From the NCBI GenBank assembly GCA_948567375.1, contig OX419755.1, forward strand, positions 49,915,001 to 49,979,000: 64,000 nt of DNA, given 5' to 3'. Made by a program: the position numbers and the translations under genes. Below the pieces are notes generated by a model that did not search any database, was not told the DNA's origin, and saw nothing but the letters and a program-made list of their open reading frames with translations. Within the stretch, counting starts at the first letter, position 1. Each line of letters starts with the position of its first letter. This document shows positions 57,101-64,000 of the stretch, one piece after another. Source of the DNA: Lunularia cruciata. Its lineage: Eukaryota > Streptophyta > Marchantiopsida > Lunulariales > Lunulariaceae.

Positions 57101-58204
57101 CTAACAAAACAAAGGGCCCCAAAGGGAGTGTTAGACCAAAAAGGAAAAAAACTGATGCTTTTAGTAGAAAATTGATAGGAAAATTAAGAAAAAAAGAGCT
57201 TAAGCTCTTGACCCTAGGGAGAATTCAAATCACTAATTTAGATATATGTCTCTTAATAAAAAATAAATAAAACACCCTACAAGACGCAAAGTGCCATTCA
57301 GAAAAATCAATTTATTTCTTTTATGTATATATGAACTAATCTTTTATCTAGTATAAAAAATGTGCAAAAAGCTCAAAAGCGTGTTCTTTATTTTTCCTCT
57401 TTTAAAAAAATAGGCAAGAGAAAAAAGTGCTTTTTTTGCTCTACTTGTAAAATTATGCCTTGTGTTTTTGTTTCACATGTTTGTTGGGATTTTTGTATAA
57501 TTTTGTACAATGAGGTTTATATTCATAGATTCTCTCATGAAGCAAGTGAAAGCTTAAGAATAGTCTTCAAGTGGAAGCTTAAGAATAGTCTTAAAGTATC
57601 ATTCTTTTGGAGTAGGTGAAATAATAGGTGTAATGGTTTCATGGGATACAAGGAGCCATTGGATGGGAAGCTATCATATATGGTTTTGAATTGGTGGCCA
57701 AGTGGCATGTCATCCCTAATGTCCTATCACAATGACTTGATTTGAAGACTCTTCTTGAATATCTCATAATAGTAACAATTAAAATAGTGTCAATAAACTC
57801 AAAATTCCAAATTGAGTTTAGGACTACTTTACAACAAGACCTCTTCTTCCAATTGGTCCAAGGTTGTTTCATAGTACATGATAAGAAATACAACACTTTC
57901 TCCTTCAAGGAGGGCCTTCTACTCTATGAGAACCAGATTTATGTTCTAGCCAAGAGGGATCTATGAGTAGTATAACTTCAAGAGGCCCATGACTTACCAA
58001 TCATTGATCACATGGGTATGGATAAGACTTTGAGTACCTACAATATCAATGGTAGTGATCAAACATGGCCTAAGAGTTTGAGAGTTCTTTTTATCATGTG
58101 AGAGCTTCCGATGCAACAAAGCTAGTAACCAAAAGCCAAGTGGACTCCTTCAACCACTACCAAATCCATCTACCAATTAGGAACATGTATTCTTAGACCT
58201 CATC
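54101..58204 (+). pseudogene. Decayed gag-pol of gypsy element H
   Basis: Plus-strand remnants in normal order. A protease-like segment lies at about 55,050-55,290 (VNYGSSKNCMFMQLTKELCLP, with the catalytic Asp-Ser-Gly changed). RT lies at about 55,300-56,200. RNase H lies at about 56,300-56,880 (ACVVDFDASKIAIRAM, MQTNHQPYILEH). The integrase zinc-domain start lies at about 57,880-58,060 (LLLYENQIYVLAKRDL, then HMGMDKTLS). Frames are heavily broken, and the integrase core and later parts are missing. Confidence 0.65.
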
Positions 58205-58336
58205 ACACCCTTACCAAAGATATAGTAGGTGTAAAAATATGGAGTTTACGGATAAGTTAGTTCGACCAAAAAAGAAGCAAATAGAGCAAATTAGCCAAAA
58301 TATAAGAATATTCTAAAAGAATCAAGGAAGCTATTG
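58205..58336 (+). repeat. Start of 3' LTR of element H, cut by B
   Basis: Matches the beginning of the 53,330-54,100 LTR (AATATGGAGT, GAATATTCTAAAAG, AGGAAGCT). It stops where element B begins at 58,337. Confidence 0.55.
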
Positions 58337-58996
58337 TGTCGTGCGTATATACATTGCTACAACATACATCGCTGTAAACATCATACACTATAGAAGCACA
58401 ACTCACACATAAGTCATACATAGACTCTAAAGTGCCACAATAATCAGATTGCTTAACACTCTCAACTCAACTCAACTCAGATCATTACTTGATCTGTCAT
58501 TCTTTAAACTGCCAACAATTGGGCACTGATTACAGTCAAGCCACACCCACTCAAGCATAGAGAATCCAGGTGACGCTCGCCGGCCTCTGTCCACCATAGC
58601 CAGGAACTTGAAGGCTCAACATCAGAGAAGTGAGCTCTCTGGAGCTCACTTCAAAACTATACCCCCTGGACTCGAGCTAGCCTTGAAACCCTAACGGTCC
58701 CGCTGATGGCACACTCGACGGTGCAAACGGTGCAAAGTGACAGTGGGCCCCACCGTGAAGTCAGTACCCTGAACACGAAATCTAACCGTCAAAAAGTAGT
58801 CCATGAGAAATTGCTAGAATAACTCTAACTACCATCACTAGAACTCTAGTGTCCGAGCATCTAGATGCGGAACTACAAATGGCGTGACAGCTGTCGTGCG
58901 TATATACATCGCTACACAACATACATCACTGTCAACATCATACACTATAGAAGCACAACTCACACATAAGTCATACATAGACTCTAAAGTGCCACA
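58337..58996 (-). repeat. B1-A2-B2 terminal repeats of element B
   Basis: In element orientation: B1 58,996-58,892 (105 bp), two-base spacer, A2 58,889-58,441 (449 bp), one base, B2 58,439-58,337 (103 bp). Order, lengths and ends repeat those of element A, showing that this arrangement is characteristic of the family. Confidence 0.9.
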
Positions 58997-59165
58997 ATTG
59001 CCCCCCTAGCTGGCGGTTAGGTCCCTCTAACTCCAGATAGCCATCTACTCTAAATATATGGTATACCCTTTAATGGGCAAAGATCAGGAGGCCGAGTGCT
59101 ATGGAGCCCCATCGTTAGTCGCCTGTCTGCAATCTATACCATATAAAGAATGAACTAGCTATAGG

Positions 59166-62100
59166 TCAAGTACATCTAGGACATAACCATTGTCCCTGAG
59201 GAACCACCGTGAGGGGAGGAGTCATACATGCCATATGCCATCCTCTCAAACAGCTATCACACACTAACATAGTAGCAGCTCCACCAGAAGAGCCACATAA
59301 CATACACCTCAAGCCTGCACGTACAAGTGCCAAGCTTGGGTCCATAGTACCATCAATGTTTGGGAGGTGGCATGGCGCACAATTGCGCACATGATCCTTC
59401 CAAACAACACCATCACGTCCTTCTAACACAAGGACTCCAGATGGAAAAACCTCGCGCACTCTCAAGATAGTGCGGCCTATAGAAACATCAAGTGTTGTCG
59501 GTGCTGTCTGCTGTAGATATACATAGTCGCCTGGATGAAATCGACGGATCGAGGGTCTATAACCTCCTCCACGAATGGTAGCATAGCGTAAAGTATCTCT
59601 ATGCTGAGCAATCGCCAAGTTCTCAAAGGCCATCGGCATCACTCTCCAAAAGATCTCTGCCCGCTGAGAACATGCACTCATCCATACATCAAGGTCATAC
59701 AAGTCCAAAACTACAGTAGCATCTCGACGAATGGCTGCAGGTAAATCTGGATCTCATCCATAGAGTAGAAAGTATGGAGAGAAGGGTGCTAAGGAGGCTT
59801 GCCGGCTGAACCGATAGCCCATGGCCAACCAAGGTAATTGGAGATCCCAATCTCCCAAGTGGCCTCTCTGCAAACCATACTTTCGCAATCCTCTCTTCAC
59901 TGTCTGAACCACTCTCTCTGCTAAGCCATCTGCCTCAGGGTGATCTCGGGATGTAGTACGATGATCAATCAAAGCCTTGTCACACAAGACTTGAAACTCC
60001 CCCAAGAACTCTGTACCCTGATCAGTCAAAACCTCAACTGGTGCACCAAAATGACTAAGAACTTGATCCAGGAACGAGTAAGTTGTCCCTTCACTAGACT
60101 TGTCAGGAAGTGCCACCAACTCAATCCACTTGGAGAAGTGCTCCACCATCACCAAAACATACCAATGATGTCTCACAGTCAGCGGTAAAGGTCTGGCAAA
60201 GTTCAAACTCCAATGGTAACCCAATCCCATGATAGGTAATGGGTGTAACTGTGGCGTAGGAGCATTGAATGATGCTCTAACTTGGTCACAAACCACACAT
60301 CTGGCAACAAACTGCTATACCTTGGTCTGCATACCGCGCCACCAATAATGACTCTGGAGTAAACTATACATATGCTTTACTCCAAAATGTCCTAGCTCCT
60401 CATGAGCATGACGGACCAACTGTGATCTCTGTGATGGAAATGGTACTACTCGCACTCTACCATCCTCCCATACACGCAAAAGGTGTCTACCCTCCAATCT
60501 GAACCGTTTGGCTTGCTGAAGAACACGGTCTCTCTCCTTGGCTCCAACTGTGCCACCCACAACACTTGTGCAAAGATAGTCCATCACTAAGACATCATCA
60601 TGAATGTCTTGCTGAACTGTACCAATATCTTCACTCTCCGGATCTGTGACCTCAATAACTCCTCTTGTATGCGCTAAGAGAGATACCACCACAGCCTCTG
60701 CAAATATACACAGAAAGGCCGATGCATGCCAACCTGGCACCATCTCCTCATCTGTCTCACCATGCCAACGTGCTCCGGTCAGATCCTGCTGGCTGGGACA
60801 TGGGTTTCTACTCAACCCATCTGCATCACGGTTCACCACTCCAGGTCTGTGAACAACCGTGAAATCATACTCCTGTAAAATCAGAGCCCATTGTGCAAGC
60901 TTCCCTGAAAGCTTGTCGGACTCCATCAACCACTTCAGTGGCTGATGATTAGTGATGAGAGTGAAGGGGTTACCAAATAGGTAACATCGGAAATGTGCTA
61001 CTGCCCAAACTGCTGCCAAGCACTCTCCCTCATATGAACTATTCTTCGCCTCCGCTGAATTGTTGGAGCGACTAGCATAGGCCACCAAAAACTCCTTCTC
61101 CTCATCATCATGCTGGGTGAGCACCGCTCTAAGCCCCAACATACTCCAATCAGTGTGAACCTGAAATGGTCATCCCCTGATCGGTCTCCTCAAAATAGGA
61201 GCAGATGTCAACCTCTCCTTGAGCTCTACAAAAGCTCTCTCCTGCTCATCTCCCCAACACCACTTGTGTGTAAGCTTGGTCAGCTTCGTCAAGGCCTTGG
61301 CAATGGCACTAAATCCTCTAACATAGCGGCGATAGAAGTTTGCCAACCCAAGGAATGCTCGCACTCTGCTCACATCCGTAGGCCAAGGAATACGTGCAAT
61401 AGCCTCCACCTTGGTCTGCTGAACACCAAGTCTTCCGGGGTAGATAGTGTGACCCAAATACTCAACCTGCTCGTGGAAGAACCTACACTTCCCAAGATGT
61501 AGTTTGAGTCCATGATCTCAACCTCTCAAACACCTCCAACAATTGTCTCTCATGCTCCTCCACAGTAGTGCTATAGACCAAAATGTCATCAATATAACAC
61601 CGAGCAAAATCCAATCCAACTAGGATCCTATCCATGACCCTCTGGAACTCAGCAGGAGCCTTCTTTAACCCAAATAGTAAGAACCTCCACTGATATAACA
61701 CATCCTTGCCGTGAGGATCAATAGCCCAAAATGCTGTCTTGGACTTATCCTCCTCCCTGATTGGCAACTGATGATATCCCGCTCGAAGATCCAAAGTACT
61801 GAAGACCTTTGTATGCCCAATCGCATCAAAAATCTCCTTCAGTGTAGGCATGGCATATCGATCAGCCCTGGTCTGTCGGTTGATAGGACGGTAATCTCCA
61901 AACATCCGCCTATCTGTATAGTTGCCATGCATATCCTTCTTGGTTGGCATCACTGTCGCTGATGCATACTCTCTATGTGAAATCTCCACCAAACCAGCCT
62001 CAAAAAGGTCACTACTCCGGCTCTGAATCAATGTCCTCTCCATCTCACTATATCGATAGGGATGTTGGAAAACTGGTGTGTCGCTAATCAGCTCAATCCG

Positions 62101-62277
62101 TATACCAGGTCCCTTCAAAGCACCCAAATCCTTCATACTGAAGGCAAAACAACTCGTGTGACTCCTCAAGAACCTCCAAACCCTCCGTCTTTCCTCTCCA
62201 GTAAGCTTGGGTCCAAAATCTGGCTCCCAAGTATCCTCTGTAACTGTAGTAGGAGTGGAAGACATACTGACTGGCTA
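59166..62277 (-). pseudogene. Pol (RT-RNaseH-integrase-PHD) of element B
   Basis: Same domains as Pol of A. RT lies at 62,265-61,500, with an intact CYIDDILVY box and the Gln codon that is TAG in A. RNase H and the integrase zinc region lie at 61,457-60,315, the integrase core at 60,296-59,754, and the C-terminal domain with an intact PHD finger at 59,708-59,166. It is broken by three stops and one 2-bp shift. The stops at 61,170, 60,315 and 59,754 correspond to CGA, CAG and CGA in element A. Confidence 0.9.
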
Positions 62278-64000
62278 CTACATTGAACCCTTGGGAGCAA
62301 TGGTGTCATGCTCCCGACCACTAGAGGTCCCAACCTCTGTGTGAAAAACTCCCTCCACTCTGGCTGCAAGCTCCATACGTCCTCTAGCTGCATCCCATTT
62401 GGACCAAGGGTGTAATCCAAGTAGCCCACACTCACCTGGATGGACTCCAAGTAGACCACTCTCCCTAGTAGCTACTGGATGTGTCCCAAGAATACCATGT
62501 CCACTTGGTCCATCGCCCCCAGCATGTGCCTGAATTGTCTCGATAGGCACAGGGCTCACAAGTGTCCGAGTGGTGATAACTATCAAGCGCATCCTACGCT
62601 GCTCTGCCAAGCCAAGGCTCACAATCCAGGTCAAACAGTTCAGGTCCATAGCCTGACCTAACACCTGACGCCTGGATGCCTCTGACACTGCTGGAACAGC
62701 GGTAATACCGGTGCGAAAACCCATTGCCCGCTCTCTCTCATTAGCATTGGGCTCCACCAACTGCTGTAACTGTGAGTCCCAAACAAGTCCAGGTCCTCCC
62801 TCTCAAAAAGCATGAGAGCCTGGGAAACTCATGAGTGTGGGAAATGCAGCTCTAGGCTGTCCAACTAGGTTCACCACTGCCATAGGTGACCTATCAGCCA
62901 TGACCACTGTCTGAGACTGACGCCCAACATCCAAGATATCATCAATAAGGAGGTGTTTAGTCGCTGAATCCCATCATAAGCACGTTGTAGAACCTCTCTG
63001 GGTAAGAGGTTTGTCCACCAAAGACAAAGACGATGAGCCCATGATCCCACTCTGGCTGCATCTAACAATACAGTAGGTCCCATCCAAGAATGGACCTGAT
63101 GTGTACTCGCCACCACTCTAGTGCAAGAATCACCCAACAAGGGAACGTTCTCCAAAAGGTAAGCTGGAGAAACAGACTGATGAACCTGGAGATGTCGTAG
63201 TATCCGTAACATCTCCCAAAACACACCAGAACGAGGATCCTGAAGACCCAAACCACGGCCCGCACGTGTATGTCCCTGACATGGCCATCCAGAAATCACC
63301 AAGTGAATAGGCTCATGTCTCTCTAGGTCATGCGCCCCCAATAAGGAAATGTCTCCTGGTAAGGCCTTCTGGTAACCTCTGACTGCTGACATCAGTAATA
63401 ACTCCAGATACCGATAGGCCAAGTGTGCCACATGATGTAGAGAGACTCGCCTAGCAGTCTCATCTCTCTCTACATACAAGTACCTCTGTACTCGGATACC
63501 CGCCTGTAACACCGCAGCTAGTCTGGTGCTAATCCCACCAAACAACTCCAATAGGCATATCCCCTCTACTGGATACTGCCAAGCAATGAGTGTGGTATCC
63601 AGAGGTGTCAAAGCAATCGCCTCTGGAGGCTCATCCTCACACTCATCCCCTGATGGTACAAAGGCTCCACTCCAAGCCTGCTGCACCAACTGATCTGCAT
63701 GTTGCTGCAATGCCTCCTCTGAACTCCACAATGGAACATCCAAGGTGGATTGAACAATCCCACTTGTACTCCAAAGCCAAGTGATCTCCTCTGGTACTGG
63801 AGTATCCTCTGCATGGGCGTTCCCCTCCAACAAGTCACCAGGCCATGTAACTGCACCGCTGAAAGCTAAAACTGATGCTACCATGGTCCCAGACTGTAGT
63901 GAGCCAAGACTGCCACTATTGAAGCGTATTGGTAGGCGACATACCCGTCCCTCACCAGACTGCCAACCAGGTCTATAAGAGGTTGTCTCCTCCCAATAGT
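62278..64000 (-). pseudogene. Protease end and DNMT3-like methyltransferase, element B
   Basis: The frame is open from the window edge through the end of the protease (YWEETTSYRPGW) into the methyltransferase. Motif I (LELFGGIST) begins about 63,560, the catalytic SGWPCQG lies about 63,280, motif VI is LLENVP, and motif VIII is HRLCLWWTNLLP (A has HRLRLWW). This copy is uninterrupted from motif I to VIII, unlike A, which confirms the domain. A 1-bp deletion near 62,955 then shifts the frame. Motifs IX (EPNANERERAMGF) and X (LGQAMDLNCLTWI) follow at 62,760-62,640. The frame ends at TAG 62,280-62,278. Confidence 0.9.

Larger units (their letters stand above)
58337..64000 (-). mobile_element. 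Element B: second methyltransferase retrotransposon (partial)
   Basis: Inverted relative of element A, cut by the right window edge. In element orientation the window shows the end of the protease, methyltransferase, Pol, PHD finger, polypurine tract, B1 (58,996-58,892), GC spacer, A2 (58,889-58,441) and B2 (58,439-58,337). The 3' architecture and terminus GACA are the same as in A. It is inserted in the 3' LTR of element H. Damage: a 1-bp frameshift near 62,955, a TGA in the methyltransferase at the position matching A 29,808, TAG TAG at 62,280-62,275, a 2-bp frameshift near 61,514, TGA at 61,172-61,170, TAG at 60,317-60,315 and TGA at 59,756-59,754. Confidence 0.92.

Noticed and set aside
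1-64000. CRISPR array, rRNA genes, bacterial-type operons
   Set aside because: No regularly spaced direct repeats with unique spacers, no rRNA-like sequence, and genes have spliceosomal introns typical of a plant nuclear genome.

Overview
The window looks like nuclear DNA of a green plant (streptophyte). The left 12 kb is gene-bearing and holds spliced genes for PEX4, a plant-type PEX11 and a chloroplast PAM68-family protein. From about 12.2 kb to the right end the DNA is AT-richer and is almost entirely nested Ty3/gypsy LTR retrotransposons, some with chromodomains. I cannot fix the species. A land plant with a repeat-rich genome, or a charophyte alga, would fit.

Gene island, 1-12,200. Four genes are supported: a small plastid-type protein of unknown function (minus, two exons, 3673-2450), PAM68 (minus, 5563-4961), PEX4 (plus, five coding exons, 7240-8597) and PEX11 (minus, 10554-9811). 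PEX4 and PEX11 are convergent neighbours and both serve peroxisomes. A three-copy 77-bp tandem repeat lies at 4391-4606. The remaining stretches hold nothing I recognise.

Repeat region, 12,200-64,000. The layout is a stack of insertions. Older decayed gypsy elements (called E, C, G, J and H here) are interrupted by younger ones. Element F (35,173-41,742, minus) is a near-complete chromovirus with two 733-bp LTRs and a GGATC target duplication. Solo or fragmentary LTRs of another family (D) lie at 17,980, 19,998 and 47,534. A 44-50 bp minisatellite lies at 49,680-50,610.

The outstanding feature is element A (24,451-34,295, plus) and its relative B (58,337 to beyond 64,000, minus). Gag, two zinc knuckles and a retropepsin are followed, in the same reading frame, by a DNMT3-like cytosine-5 DNA methyltransferase domain. 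After a TAG codon in a classical leaky context come reverse transcriptase, RNase H, DDE integrase and a terminal PHD finger. The ends are also unusual. They follow an A-internal-B-A-B split direct repeat plan rather than two identical LTRs, and element A is flanked by a 4-bp ACAA duplication. Both copies are now broken, and every single-base nonsense difference between them is a C-to-T change at CAG or CGA, as expected from deamination of methylated cytosine.

Inferred working model: the element encodes a writer (methyltransferase) and a probable reader (PHD finger) of chromatin marks alongside its replication enzymes, so it could influence the methylation or the targeting of its own new copies.
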